Positions 1 to 12,590 of a DNA stretch of 64,000 nt are shown here, piece after piece. The translations under genes and the position numbers were made by a program. Source of the stretch: Pseudopyrenochaeta lycopersici. Its lineage: Eukaryota; Ascomycota; Dothideomycetes; Pleosporales; Pseudopyrenochaetaceae. The stretch is from positions 186,001-250,000 of the forward strand of contig NHZP01000010.1 in assembly GCA_003313425.1 (NCBI GenBank). Reading direction: 5' to 3'. How positions within the stretch are numbered: position 1 is the first letter of the stretch; each line of letters opens with the position of its first letter. Under the pieces are notes generated by a model. That model saw only the letters and a program-made list of their open reading frames with translations. It was not told the origin of the DNA and did no database searches.

Positions 1-800
1 AGAGCTTGGGCTGCGGCCGGCATTTGGTCGAATGATTGCGCGGTGAGGGAACTACTTGGAGAGGGCGAAGCACCTGTGTCGGCCTCAATTGCTGGCGGGT
101 GCTCTTTATGAGCGACAGGCACTGTCTACACGTATATGAGGGCCGCATCTCGACTTTGGAGCTCCCAATCGCTGCGGGATGGGAAAACTGAATCTCATGC
201 GATCATCGCCAAACTTATCGCGGCGCTCGGTGCAACAAAGCGCCGATGGCCGCATCACGTGAAGGCGTGGTTCTGGGTGCTATCACGTGACCGTTCCCTT
301 CCAGAATACAACCATGCTGCCTCGCAAGGCTACAGGCATTCCTAGCATGGTTCTTGCGCAACACTGTAGTTCCTGGAACACACATCTGGCACGACGATAC
401 TTGCCTGGCCCAGAGAACACGTCTCTCCAGCCAATTCCATATCAGGCTAGTTGCAGAACCAATAACATCAACAAGGCAGTTGCCACCTGCCTACCTACAG
501 CCATTGGTCGTCTAGACCTACATCTTCTGCACTCCACTCGACTACTCGCCTCTAGTCGGCCCAATCCTGTGCCGATACCCACTCGCGGAGAATCTCAACG
601 GCGATCGACCCCTGGAATCAGAGTAATCACTTTATTTCCCTGCAGGGATCCTGGAAGATTACTCCTGTTTGCCTACTTGCAATGCATTTGATATTATCCC
701 GCTTATTAATCACTACTTTGTCAACGCCCGTCAATTGCGGACGGCGCCATGGCAAGGCTGAGCAATCTTCCCGGTTGCTGGATACTTTATGTCTTATTTT
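1..800. other. Upstream region without a recognised gene
   Basis: Short open frames occur on both strands, but none shows a recognisable domain, a signal peptide or splice sites that extend it. The last 100 bases hold the presumed promoter of the fucosidase gene. Confidence 0.5.
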
Positions 801-807
801 CAATCTA

Positions 808-818
808 GATATATACAT
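808..818 (+). promoter_or_regulatory. TATA-like box upstream of the GH95 gene
   Basis: A TATATAC stretch (810-816) lies about 60 bases before the ATG at 873. It is the only TATA-like element near that start. Its role is inferred from position alone. Confidence 0.35.
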
Positions 819-872
819 GCGTCCATCTCCTCTTGACCTGCAAACTCGCATTTCTGCCACACGAGTTCACCC

Positions 873-3344
873 ATGGCTATGGATTCCTTGACAAGGAAGC
901 CGTCATGGCTTCCCTTCCTTGCTCTGTCCCTGCCCCATCTCGCCTATGCCAAGTCCCTCTGGTCCACCTCACCTGCCACCGCAAATGACATTATTCGCTC
1001 AGCATACCCGCTCGGTAATGGCCGTCTCGCTGCGTTGTCATATGGTCCTGCAGGCTCTGAGACACTGAATTTGAATGTGGATAGCTTGTGGTCAGGAGGG
1101 CCCTTTGACATTTCTGTGAGCTCGACTTCTTCTAGATTTCTCTAAACTTTCAATACTAATAACCTATAGACTTACACGGGCGGAAATCCAACCTCACCCG
1201 TTGCGCCTGCGCTTTCCGGTATCAGGGAATGGATCTTTACCAACGGAACCGGAAATGTGACCCAACTGCTTGGCTACGATGGTGACTTTGGCTCTTACCG
1301 TGTACTTGGCAACCTGACTGTGACTATTCCATCTCTCCAGTCCAGCACCGCAGTCACAAATTATACCCGCACGCTGGACCTTGCCAATGGAATCCACACT
1401 ACGCGCTTCCGTTCAAACAGCAGTCTCTTTGAGACTAGCGTTTTCTGTTCCTTTCCAGATCAAGTCTGCGTATACACTGTACAGGCATCTAGTCAACTCC
1501 CCGCATTAGAAGTTCGGTTGGACAACGAGCTGGTTGACCCAAAGCTGCACAATATCACTTGCGATAAAGAGGGCCATGTACGAATGCGTGGCGTGACCCA
1601 GATAGGTCCGCCAGAGGGTATGAAGTACGATGCAATTGCACGTGTCGTGTCAAGCACCGGCTTCAAAACATCTTGCAGTGGAGACTCTGCCATTCTTAAC
1701 ATCACCCCCGGAAACGGCACCAAGAACGTCGCCATCGTAGTCGGTGCCGGTACGAACTACGATGCGAAGAAAGGTACAGCGGAGCACAACTACTCCTTTC
1801 GAGGCGAGGACCCTGCGGCAGTGGTCGAAGAAGTCACGCGAAAAGCTGCAAAAAAGTCACTTTCCGACTTGAAAAAGAGCCATGTAAAAGACTTTGAATC
1901 TCTGACTGGCCGATTCAAGCTATCCCTACCAGATCCATTAAAGTCTGCTTCTACATCCACAGCAGAGCTTATCGCACGTTACAAAGCGGACAACGCAGCA
2001 GGTGACCCATACCTCGAGAGCCTGCTCTTCGACTATGCAAATTACCTGTTCGTCTCAAGTTCACGTCCTGGGTCCCTTCCGCCAAACCTCCAGGGCCGCT
2101 GGAGTGAAGGACTCTACGCTGCATGGTCCGGCGACTACCACGCAAATATCAACCTACAAATGAATCACTGGACTGCAGACCAATCTGGATTGACCGATCT
2201 CCAATCTCCTTTATGGGACTACATGGCCAACACATGGGTTCCACGCGGCCGCGAGACCGCCAAGTTGCTCTACGGCGCGCCGGGCTGGGTGGTGCACAAT
2301 GAGATGAACATCTTCGGCCACACGGGCATGAAGAGCGGCGCGTCATGGGCAAATTACGCGGCAGCCGCGGCGTGGATGATGCAACACGTTTTCGATCACT
2401 GGGACTATTCGCTCGATGCTGGCTGGCTACGCGAACAAGGCTATCCAATGTTGAAGAGCGTTGCAGAATTCTGGCTGAACCAGTTGCAAGAAGACACCTT
2501 CACCGGAGACAAATCATTGGTCGTGAACCCGTGTAATAGCGCAGAACATGGGCCAACAACATTTGGGTGCACACATTTCCAGCAGTTGATACATCAAGTA
2601 TTCGATGCAGTGCTTTCAGTAGGATCGGTCGTCCAGGATTCAGACAAGGCATTTGTAGCGAATATATCGAGCTCCTTGGGGCGTCTGGACAAGGGATTCC
2701 ACGTCGGCGCCTGGGGCCAAATCAAGGAGTGGAAGCTCCCAGACTCGTACGGCTACGACTTCATCAACGACACCCACCGTCATCTCTCCGAGTTGGTTGG
2801 CTGGTATCCCGGATACACGCTCTCCTCGTTCATGGGCGGCTACTCCAATGCCACCATCCAAGATGCCGTGCGCCAGAAACTCTACAGCCGCGGCGAAGGC
2901 AACGCGCCAGATGCCAACGCAGGATGGGGCAAAGTGTGGCGATCCGCTTGCTGGGCACGCTTGAACGACACCGAGCGCGCCCACTTCCATCTCCGCTACG
3001 CTATCGACCAGAACTTTGCCCCGAACGGGTTTTCCATGTATTCTGGAACCAACACGCCGTTCCAGATCGACGCAAACTATGGCCTCGGCGGCGCAGTGCT
3101 GAGTATGCTGGTTGTAGATTTACCCGCAGCATTTGGAGATAAGAGCACCCGAACAGTTACCTTGGGTCCTGCAATTCCAGCAGCCTGGGCTGGCGGGCGG
3201 GTGAGCGGACTCAGACTTAGGGGTGGTGGGTCAGTGGATTTCGAGTGGGATTCGCAAGGTGTGGTGACCAGTGCGAAGGTCAAGGGGAGAAGGGCCGCTT
3301 TGCGCATTGTTAATAAGAACGGAGCCGTGCTAGTTAAAATATAA
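873..3344 (+). CDS. Secreted alpha-L-fucosidase, glycoside hydrolase family 95
   Basis: Two exons, 873-1115 and 1170-3344, give 805 aa. The 54-base intron (1116-1169) has a TACTAAT branch site and joins in phase 0. Residues 1-26 form a signal peptide ending in AYA, so the enzyme should be secreted and act on plant or animal glycans carrying terminal alpha-1,2-fucose. GH95 signatures: the N-terminal LGNGRLAAL segment and NPF/GPF-type loop, the N-I-N pair at N407/N409 in an NINLQMNHW context (the family has two essential Asn spaced by one residue), and a CNSAEHGP segment whose E540 is the likely acid. Length matches the family. Many N-glycosylation sequons fit secretion. It faces the M43 protease gene tail to tail. 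Confidence 0.93.
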
Positions 3345-3778
3345 GGGTTGCAGGACTTGGTACGCCAAGTTGTCCGGGCACACGGACAATTTATTCTTTA
3401 CATCCTGGTAGAGCGGCAGTAGACTATGTCATGCATTTTCCTAACTGCAATCGTGTTCGAGCAAAAACAGTCCGACATGACGAACCCAATATTGACGTCT
3501 CGGCCATGACATTCACTTAATTTATTACATTTTGGTCACATACAGTAGGAGATGCATTCATAGTTCATTCATGCTTTCATTTCGTCATTTTGACTCTGAG
3601 GCTTGTTTACCGTGTACCTCTCCACAATCCATCCCGTAATATGCACAGCAATCGAAGATAACCCCACATTCACGCCGCTCACACTGTTCGATCTGTTGAT
3701 AATCCAACAAGACTAAGACGCCACAATAATGCTAGCAACATAGTAATTTTCTGTTAGAACAGATAGCCGCGCAACCAT
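3345..3778. other. Convergent intergenic region
   Basis: It holds the 3' flanks of the fucosidase (plus) and M43 protease (minus) genes. It is AT-rich and has no convincing open frame. Confidence 0.5.
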
Positions 3779-4722
3779 CTATTTTCCAGCGCGGTACTGG
3801 GTCCAGAAGCTTTGGATGCGTGTCGCTTGGCCGGCGGTGAAACCAGTGAAGCACGAACTGAGAAGTTAGTTAGTGTCTGAAATCGTAAGGTTCTTTACTT
3901 TGGGGGCAACTTACTCATCGGAGTAGTCCATGTAGTTCCTGACGGGGTCAAGGCCGGGATCATTGGGGCAAGAGTCGCGAGTGGTGGCGCAGCCATAAGA
4001 CTCCGAAGCCTCAGCAGGAGTGTCACTAACAGAGTCGCCAGTGCCAGTGCAGCCACCCTGGAAGGTGTGGTACACTATCCATAAAGTCAGCAACGGACTC
4101 TCAGAAGCAAGAATGGACCTAGGGGATACTTACAGCCAAGCCAGTGACCAATCTCATGGGTTGCGGTATGGCCCAAGTTGTACAAAGGCTCGCTGCCTCC
4201 GGGAACAGTGCTGGATCGGATGACGACACCATCGCGGTAGAAAGCGGTAGATCCTGAAGTAACAGCCTGGGGGAAGTAGGCATATCCTAGGTACTGAGTT
4301 CCAGGAACGAAGTAGACGTTCAAGTCGGCATAGGTTCCCTTGCGGAGAGCCCTCTTCATGGCTAGCTCAGCCTGGTCGTTCGCATACTGCGAGTTGACAG
4401 TCCAGTCGGCACCGGCCTGGACAAAAGAGACGTCATATGGGGCAAAAGCGGTGTTCAGGACCGAAAGCTGGCGGTTCAATGTCGCTTGGGTCAGATAGCC
4501 GCCGCTGACGGAGGTCGATGTGGCTGTCACGTGCCAGTACACGTTGACGGTGATGGGAGCGAGACGTGCTTGTTTTCCCGAAATGGCTGCCTCATCTTCG
4601 ATGATCTGGAGGTTCTGGGAGATTTGGAACTGCTCCTCAGTGGGCTTGGGAGTACCGCAGGATCTCCGGGCAATGGCGCCGGTGGCGGCGAGCGCGGTGA
4701 AGAGAAGATTCTTGAGCTGCAT
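3779..4722 (-). CDS. Secreted M43-family zinc metalloprotease (MEP1-like)
   Basis: Three exons on minus, 4134-4722, 3915-4074 and 3779-3857, give 275 aa (828 coding bases). The introns are 59 and 57 bases with GTAAGT donors. The start at 4722 is the first ATG giving a signal peptide; upstream in-frame sequence is not secretory. The metzincin zinc site [11 protein letters not shown] spans residues 189-199 (H189, H193 and H199 bind zinc, E190 is catalytic) and is rebuilt exactly by splicing. The Met-turn lies in NYMDYSDDSC, and conserved Cys residues ([16 protein letters not shown]) match the M43 fold. Length is typical of fungal extracellular M43 proteases, which degrade host or environmental protein. 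The C-terminus ends in the usual [13 protein letters not shown] segment. Confidence 0.93.
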
Positions 4723-7019
4723 GTTGACGGCTTGCGATGTAGACGAGAAGTGAACAGCTGCAAATCGATACCCTTTTTCACGGGTACTCCATGCTCTTTT
4801 GTACCCGATACACACGGCGATCAATTAGCTGCCCACGGATTCATCCGTCTCGCAACGAGCCGGGCAAGCTCAAGGGCAGTGGAGAAACATGCTTTGGACC
4901 TTCCCGAGAGAGCCATTCCGAGCGCCAAAGTGTGGTATGAAACCTGGTTGTGGAATTGATCAAGCTCTACCTGCTCTTCTCGAAGTCTTGGTATCATTAT
5001 TGCACAGCGCGAGCTTTGCTGAACTAAGTAGGTCACAATCTTGACAAGCATCTTTGAACTATGGGAGCCGGGGTTTGGAAGACAAAGTCTACGATTGGCA
5101 ATAGCAGTGGCTAACCGGCTATGGCTAGACGATTCACTTCGGCGAGATAGACTGGGAGGATGAAAGGATTGATTGGCGACGGGAGGCACCGAAGGCTCTG
5201 GGGTTGGTCACGGTGTTTTGTCCGTCCTGTCAGGTGGCGCACGAGATCGACAGGCACAGCGACAAGGCTGTATCGAAACTGGGCAAACCCAAGCCTCGCC
5301 AAGCATTGCCGCGACGGGCGTGTGAGCTGTAACAGGAATGTCAAGCTTCTACCGACATGTTGTTATCCTGGTTGAGGATTGGGAGAGATAAGGCGTGCTT
5401 CGTGGAGCAAATGAGGTGGCGGCAATACACAGCCGCCGACGTCTGGTGGCGAACTGCGTGCCTTCTGACCATCACAGGTGCATGTCTGTATCTTCTTGAC
5501 CCATGTGCGCCAGATCGTATCCCGGCGCGAGATGGCGGTGGTTGCAGCGCGGGCGAGCGGGGTGGAGAGAATGGCACGCTCCAACGTCCGGTACATTAAA
5601 CAGCCGATAGGCTCGTGCGCGCCCAACCCCTGGCTAGCACTGCGCTTGCTTTTCTCCCTAACCCGGGACAATTGCGACACCGGAGCATCTCGCCAGTTCT
5701 TGACCTATATCTCGTGGATTAAGGCACGTTTCACCTTGCTCGTGTCTTACCGGTCCCAGCGACAGCATGCTCCACCGATTAACTCACTTCAAGATGATAA
5801 GCAACATTTTATTGATGTAACTAACAAGCATTCCAACCTTCCCTGAAGTGCTTAGTAGAAAATCATAGATTAGTGCTTATGCTGTCTCTAATCACGCTGA
5901 AGGCTGCATTGAATAATGAAGCTATCATCTAGAGGTGTTTGGTGAGCACTCATCCAATCACACAAGTGGCGCATGCATCGACCTATTTGAGGTTGCTTTG
6001 ACGCAAAAAGAACATAGAAATCAGAAAGGAGCTACGAGCTAAGAAAGGAAAAAGGTGACGGAAATCACGATAAGTGCTATATGCGTTGCTTCTTTGCAAC
6101 AACCATGGCTCTCTGTATATTGTTATGTATATGAGAAGCCTAACGTTTTCATTCATGGCGCACTAGGGCAGGTGCTAGCATGATAGTCATTTAATACTCG
6201 TCGGTACAGAACTTCGCTCTAACAAAGAGCCTGACGCAAGCTAACTATGAGATGGGCAATCATTCAATACGAAGAGGAACTCCCAGGTATATCATGCGTG
6301 ATGACCAATTAGGACATGCAATCTAATCTCACTGCAACAATCGCACAACCTTTGGGCTTCGGACTCGATTAACCCGTCTTACTTATTGTTGCCACAGCCA
6401 ACACGAGCCAGTGCTACCTAAGGTACCCATTGCTGCTGATGTGGTATCCGCCAGAGTAGGCGGGTACATGGACAATATCGAGGGACGGACGGAAATTACG
6501 TTAAAAGTTAAAGTCCGGTACGCGTTATAGCGCGCGGAATTGTAAGGTTTGGAGATGATTGGACAGCTGCTTTGCGTAGGGAACGTTGAGCGGCTGAATC
6601 GATCAACAGCAGAGGACAAGCTCATGCGAAGCTTCTCGAGCGAATATCCCGATTCACGTTTTCATTATCATTGGTTGATTATGGCGAAGGCAGGGATCCA
6701 ATGCATTAGCGTTTAAGTAAACCAACTAATCTGGTGTAAGGTGTGAGATCACTTGAACCCGTCAGTGTGGTTGAACTTTAACTGCACTGGCCGCGCGTCT
6801 CGATAGACTCCTGGGAAGTCTGCGGAGCAATACATGTGCTTGCAGCATGTGCACTTCACTATGCATGAGGCCAAGGATGGAGTTCCTGGAATTGAAGATA
6901 GATTAAAGCTTGTTCAACTCGCATGCAGCCAATCCGAACACCATTGGTAGTCCACGCAGCATTTCCTAATTCAGTATGCCCATTAACAATGACCGCTTCC
7001 CTAATTTATCCCATCCTTC
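4723..7019. other. Gene-poor 2.3-kb spacer
   Basis: Several overlapping frames of 60-120 codons lie on both strands at 4800-5850, but none is recognisable, has a clear start context or extends by splicing. The part from 5850 to 7000 is AT-richer with short frames only. I see no RNA gene. Confidence 0.4.
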
Positions 7020-8144
7020 CTACCGCTCCATTGGAATGTGGTTGTTTCTGCAATCGTACACACTCCGATAGACCATTCTGAACGCCATATGCGCAAACGC
7101 TGTGCCTACTAATGCGCCAAAGATTACATCGATAGGGTGATGCCACTCGTCTCGGACCTTACTGCCAGCGAGTAGCACCGCGATGCACCAAGGTGATGCG
7201 AACATGATAAGCTTCCAGTGTTGTACCCTGCCGTGTGGCTGGTGGCTATACTCACCGCCACCTGTTTCAGCTGCTTTCTCTTCCCTCAATTCTGTCTTCC
7301 CAAAGACTTTGAACTTTGCGTTCAACCAGAGGCCTAGAAACCCAAACCCGGCAAATGCAGCACAGGAGTGGCCACTTGGGAAGCTCATCTGTGCCTCCTT
7401 GACCTTGCCTGCATCCCCGGTACAAGCTTCGTTCGCTGTATAATAAAGGTGGTTGCTAGGACCAGGGGTGGTGAAACCTGGAGTGGGCGGCGGGATAGAT
7501 GGCGCGCATGCAGAGAGGAAGTGTGGACGGAGTCCTCCAATAAAGATCTTGACGAAAGATTGGAAGAGGGTTGCTGTTGCAAGGGCGTAGCCGAGACCAA
7601 CGAGCTAGGTTTTATCAATGATACTGTTCCCAGGTTTCATGCGTATCCTTTCACCTGCACTGTGAAGGAAGAACATGACACTTGGACCTACAGCAGCATT
7701 CCTATCGTCAAACTCTCTGATTCCCCAGAGCGAAACCGCGCCCATTATGACTGCCGGCGCAGCAAAACTCACTATCGCACTGACCAGCGTCGTGACATAC
7801 TCAGCCATGTATGGCTTGCCATACTTTCGTCCCCAGTCGCTGCGTTCAATGCCCGGGTAAAGGGGGAAGTACCGTGGCATGAGCGGCGGTGCGTAGGTGT
7901 AGAGCAAAAATGCGGTAAATAAGCAGAGAAACTGCGTTACAATGTCGAGCCAATTGTGTCGAAACCAAATTTTGAATGGTGGCCGAGAGTGGAAACCGGG
8001 AATAAGCACATTGCGGCGGCGTGCTCTTGTTGAAATAGTCGGGGGTGACTTTGACCCTTGTTCCGGATCTCCAGTAACGGCATTGTGAGGAAGCGAGGTT
8101 TGTGAATGGTTGAAAGCAGACGGGCGACTGGGCGCCGTTGACAT
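7020..8144 (-). CDS. PAP2-family lipid phosphate phosphatase (DPP1/LPP-like membrane protein)
   Basis: Two exons, 7692-8144 and 7020-7604, give 345 aa. The 87-base intron (7605-7691, GTAGGT donor) joins DDRNAA to LVGLGYAL in phase 0. Hydrophobic segments follow an arginine-rich cytosolic N-terminus, fitting a six-helix enzyme that dephosphorylates phosphatidate or diacylglycerol pyrophosphate. Motif 1 is KIFIGGLRP (K-x6-RP), motif 2 is PSGHS, motif 3 reads SKVRDEWHHPID. In motif 3 the usual SR is SK, while the catalytic His and Asp remain. Yeast Dpp1 has a similar length. A splice at a second donor nearer the acceptor would break the frame, so the longer intron is preferred. Confidence 0.88.
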
Positions 8145-8556
8145 CGTGAGCTATTGATGTGCTATCTATGTTGGTGAAAGAACTGCAATGAAGATGCAAA
8201 GCAAGCAAGGCTTTTACCTGTGTCAAGATCATTCGAGTAGTACCTGCTGCATCTATTGGTTGCGGCTCCCAATTTTAAGTTCTCGTGACTTGCTGATGCT
8301 TCATTTGGTGATGATATGAAGCAAGTACATTCCCGAGACGAAGAAGGAAAGCCCACGAAATGAATCCCAATTAGAATTCAATGAAAGCTCGAGTACTTAT
8401 GTATTAACCAGACGTCATGAATGAATGATGTACGAAGCTGGAGGGTGATGGAAACGTAAGCAAGTATCATTATAATTTCCAATTTTAAATGATACTACTC
8501 TATTCATTCTCCAAATCATTATCTCGCAACTGGCCTTCACTACACCGTTTGTTGTT
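8145..8556. other. Spacer between PAP2 and nitrate reductase genes
   Basis: The 3' end of the nitrate reductase gene and the promoter of the PAP2 gene meet here, both on minus. No supported open frame. Confidence 0.5.
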
Positions 8557-11500
8557 CTAGAAACCGAAGATATTCTCGTCTTCTTTAAATCCCCAATTTG
8601 TCAACGCCGGCAATGCGGCCTTCTGGATCATTGCTGGTGGTCCGCACAAGAACACACCAGTCTTTTCTCCAGGTTCAAAAAGTGCTTCCTTGAGTATATC
8701 CGCATTAACATGGCCCTTCTTCCCCTGCCACTTTTCACTGGAGTGACTGAGGACGTGCGTGATCTTCAACCTGCCTTTACTCTTCTCTTCAAATTCATCT
8801 AGTGAGTCTCTAAGAAGGACATCCTTCTCGCTCTTATTTGCATCGACAACACGAAATTCAGTCCTGTCATCAGCAGAGAGGATAGCACGTGCAATGAGAC
8901 TATACCCTGGTGTGATACCACTTCCGCCGAGGATGAGGTTGATCTTGTTGAACGTATACTCTTTGCCTGATATGGTAAATGATCCGTTGCCGTTGTACAC
9001 GATCTCGCCAGTCGGCCCACGAATCTCGATCTCTTCGCCTATGGGCATGCAGTCCAGAATATTGGACATTGCACCGCCAGGTTGAGCGTCAGTCGGGAAG
9101 TATGTTTTTACTGTAAGCTCGAAGGTTCCTGAGCCATCCGTCACGTTTTTGTCGTTTATATCATTAGAATTATTGCTCGCCGAGTCGGGAAGTAATGGTT
9201 TTGTTGGCGTATATGAGCGGATCAGCATCTTGTCTTGCAGATGGAAACCTAGTTGGACATGCTGACATGTACCAAGGCCCAGGTCTGGCTTGTTGTCAGG
9301 GAGTTGAAATGTGTATGCTCGTGTGTCATCTGAGATGGCTTTGCGGTCGATGAGCTTCACTGGAACCCAGCGGTGCTTTTGAAGTACAATCTTATCGGAG
9401 CCTTGAGATGATCTAGATTTTTCTTTGGCGGCGGCTTCCGCACTTTTCTTAATAAAAGCCGCGGCTTTGTCGGTCACCGTGCCAAGTATACATTCTAGTA
9501 TTCCTCGTCAGACTCCAATCAATCCAATGCTAGCGACTCAAGTACATACCTTTGAGCTTTTGGTAGGCGAACCCGTCATGAATACTCTCAAACTCATTGC
9601 TAGTCTCAGCATGCACCTTGCCGGCGTGTCCCATTATCGCCGCTTTGCCACCTGGATGCCACGCCAGCACACTTGTCGCATCATACACCTTACCATCGAC
9701 TACAATCCAGCAATCATCTTCTTTATCGTGCTTCTCAATCTCCTGTCGCGTAAACTGTTTCTGGGGGGCACCAGCGTCCTGCTTCGCACTCGCAATTTGA
9801 TTCTCCACGCTTGGCTTCATCCAGCCACCATCTGCGGTGCCCGGCTCCGTAGGGTGCCGAAAAAGGATAGAGGGGACGTCGGTATCGGAGTCTTCGGCAA
9901 TAGAAGTCTTCACAACATACCAGCAGTTGTTCATCATGCCCATGATATTCCAGTTCGGATCCCTTGGCTGTGTATTCTTGAAAACATTGAAGCACCGCAC
10001 TGAGATGCTTTGCGCTTGCAAAAGATGCGTGATCTCAATATCGACGTGCCAATGCAACCAAGTCCAGAACTTATTACCATGACGAATGGGCGCATCTGGA
10101 AACTTGCGGATACAGTATAGCCACGTCTGACCATCATCGAGAGATATTTCGACTCTTTGAACTTCATGACCTCCCCCATCGTATGCATAGCCTTCAATGC
10201 GGTACGTCTGCCCCTTCTTTGCCGATGTCAGTGGTATTTTCTCCCCCTGTGCAGGCTTTACAATGACCGAATTCAAATTTTGTTCGTTACATGCTGTACT
10301 TGGGTGCCGAAAAAGTGTCTCCGCAAACTCTCCGTCTTTCTCAGTCACGAAAGCTGGCATTATACGATTATCCCAGATGTGGTAATGCGAATCGTTTTCC
10401 CTATCCGAGATCCAGATGCGCTTGAGCCACTTGACGCATCGTCCACCTACGAACCCTGGGATAATCAAGCGCACCGGATATCCATGGTCGGGTGGTAATG
10501 GTACGTCGTTCATCTCATACGCTAAAATCACATCGTTGGTCGAATCCATAGCATAGTCAAAGGGTATGCAGGTTGCGTATTTGCCTTCACTGGGCTCGTC
10601 TGCGCCTTCAAAGTTGACCCAATATCGCTTGCTTTCTGGCATCCTGTGTGGGATGCCAGCCCGGAGAAGGACATCCTTTAGGAGCGGACCTTTCCAATAG
10701 GCGCAACTAACGGCCCCACTCCCCCATGAAAATCCTTTTGATTTCTTGATCATGTTAAGTTCCTTGCGGCGGTTTCCATCACACGCTAGTGCCACAGCAA
10801 TATTTATAGGTTCGAAATTGGTCTTGAGATCACTCATCGACAAAACCAACTTGCCATAGTCAATGTCAAGCTCGTGGAACTCCCAAAGCAGTCTCGGAAC
10901 TGCTCCATGATTTCGAACATAGTGCAATTCGTTTGGAGTGATAAGTCCCGCATCATAGAGGTGGGAGAGGTGCGCTTCAGCATTGAGGGGATGCTTACCC
11001 GTCAATCGAATCAGGTCCGACGAGCGCGGGAGCCAGTTATCGGGCGAAAACTGGTCGGCTTCATCGATAGATATGGTGCTCCGATTGTGCTTTTGCGGGC
11101 TCTTTCGCTTACCATCATTCTGCTCGAGGCTGTGAATATAATCCTTCTCGTGTTGAAGCATTCTCAACAAGGTTATCTCCTGGGGTGTGTACCGTTCCAG
11201 AAGTCGGCCATACTCAGATTTGCGTTTCTCAGATTCGTCGCTGGAGTAGCCTGAATCTTCGGAGCCCCCAGCGTAAGCGTCGTGGTGCTTCTGCCCTTCG
11301 CCCTGGTCTCGCTTCCACTTCGCTTCGTCTTGACTTCCTCCGTCTTGTTGATGAGTCTTTGTGCCATTCTTGTCCTTATTTTCCTGCTCTTTTATCTTCT
11401 TTTCATCGGCTTCTTTCTCTCGCTTCTGCACGTTCGCAGGCCATTCTTCTCTATTCTTCACCCAATCCTCAGTACATTGGAGCACGTATCTCCATCCCAA

Positions 11501-11800
11501 ACTCCGGTTCTCCGGATGTCGCAAATGCAGATCCTTCTCATTCAGCACGATATCACGAAAATTGACTAGATCTCCTTCCTTTGCCTTCTCTACGAGCTTC
11601 TTGTAGTCTTCGCGTGCTTCTTTGAGCTCTTCATCTTCATCATGCGCGTGCGTAATCCCAGGCCTCCGATCATGTCGGTTTTTGTAACCAACTCGATGCT
11701 CGTGGCTGTGCTGCACCTCCCAATCAGGCTCAAGTTTAATATCTTCCCGGCTTGAGCCTGGGTGACTTGTAGTTTGGATGCGCCACGGAATTGGAGGCAT
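8557..11800 (-). CDS. Assimilatory nitrate reductase [NAD(P)H]
   Basis: Two exons, 9550-11800 and 8557-9494, with a 55-base intron (9495-9549), give 1062 aa. It reduces nitrate to nitrite in the cytosol. Domains in order: a charged N-terminal extension of about 250 residues (rich in Lys, Glu, Gln, His); the molybdopterin domain with the Mo-ligand Cys at C340 in ACDGNRRKELN; the dimerisation domain; cytochrome b5 with haem ligands near H715 (HPGG) and H741; an FAD domain with RSYTPT; and an NAD(P)H domain with GGSGITPG and CGPPAM, ending in FGF. Fungal enzymes usually read CAGNRR and are about 100-200 residues shorter, so this may be a paralog of niaD/nit-3. No nitrite reductase or nitrate transporter lies beside it. 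Two GATA motifs (11855, 11892) lie just upstream and could bind an AreA/Nit2 factor. Confidence 0.92.
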
Positions 11801-12590
11801 TGTTGTCGCTGCCTTTCGATGCTTGTCCTACTGAAATCACAGGAGGGACCTACAGATATTAAGCATGCGCACTAATCCATCAAGCAACGTAGATACCTCT
11901 ATAGCTTCTTCGCAATGGACTTGTCGTCATAACCCGACCGTTCCAGGATGCGCATTTGGTTCCGACCTTGTTAGTTGGACCGATGTAGCCACTAAACGCA
12001 AACCATTTGTCAATGTATGACATCTCCGCGGTCAAACCGGCCCTACTTCGCGAACGACGTTTTTAACTCGATCAGCATTCGACATTTTGAGATTTTGCTT
12101 TGTTCTCTTAATGACAGAGGATGACTGAGCGCTTCTGGCGTGACGAGCAGATGGGTGGGCTGTCCCGCGCTTGCCGACCCATGCTAGAGACGCTCGAGGT
12201 TACACACGCCAAAGTGACTTGCCCAAAAAGTCACCCCACCAAAGACCTTGTCCAACCAAATTCCAATTCTGCATTCGAACCTGAGCTTCGACTAAGCCAT
12301 CTTGATGCCTGTGGCTATGCAACAAGATCTAGCCTTAGCTTGCCAAAGCTTGCCCTGAGCTCGGAGCGTCGCCCGTTATTGGGCCACCGAGGCCGGGTTA
12401 GCCCACATCTAAGCTGCTTTACTAGGCCTCCAGCTAATTGCGAGCTCTATGCGATTCATATTAACGATTGTACTTTGTCTGAATTGCATAAAGCTACAGT
12501 CGCTATATAACAAAGCGAGTCGCTTAACTATTTCTCCCCTCTTTTCCTTACTTTGAACGGACGGCAAGCCTCAGGTCAAGAGAGGGACTA
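11801..12590. other. 5' flank of nitrate reductase and unassigned sequence
   Basis: The first 250 bases are the presumed nitrate reductase promoter. A frame at 12121-12510 on plus (129 codons) has ordinary composition but no recognisable domain and ends at the edge of the AT-rich block, so I do not call it a gene. Confidence 0.4.

Noticed and set aside
7368..7922. 184-codon plus-strand frame
   Set aside because: It is antisense to the PAP2 gene, whose motifs and splice are clear on minus.
9425..10003. 192-codon plus-strand frame
   Set aside because: It is antisense to the nitrate reductase coding region and contains no recognisable domain.
12121..12510. 129-codon plus-strand frame
   Set aside because: It has no domain or signal peptide and borders decayed AT-rich DNA; more likely repeat-derived or chance.
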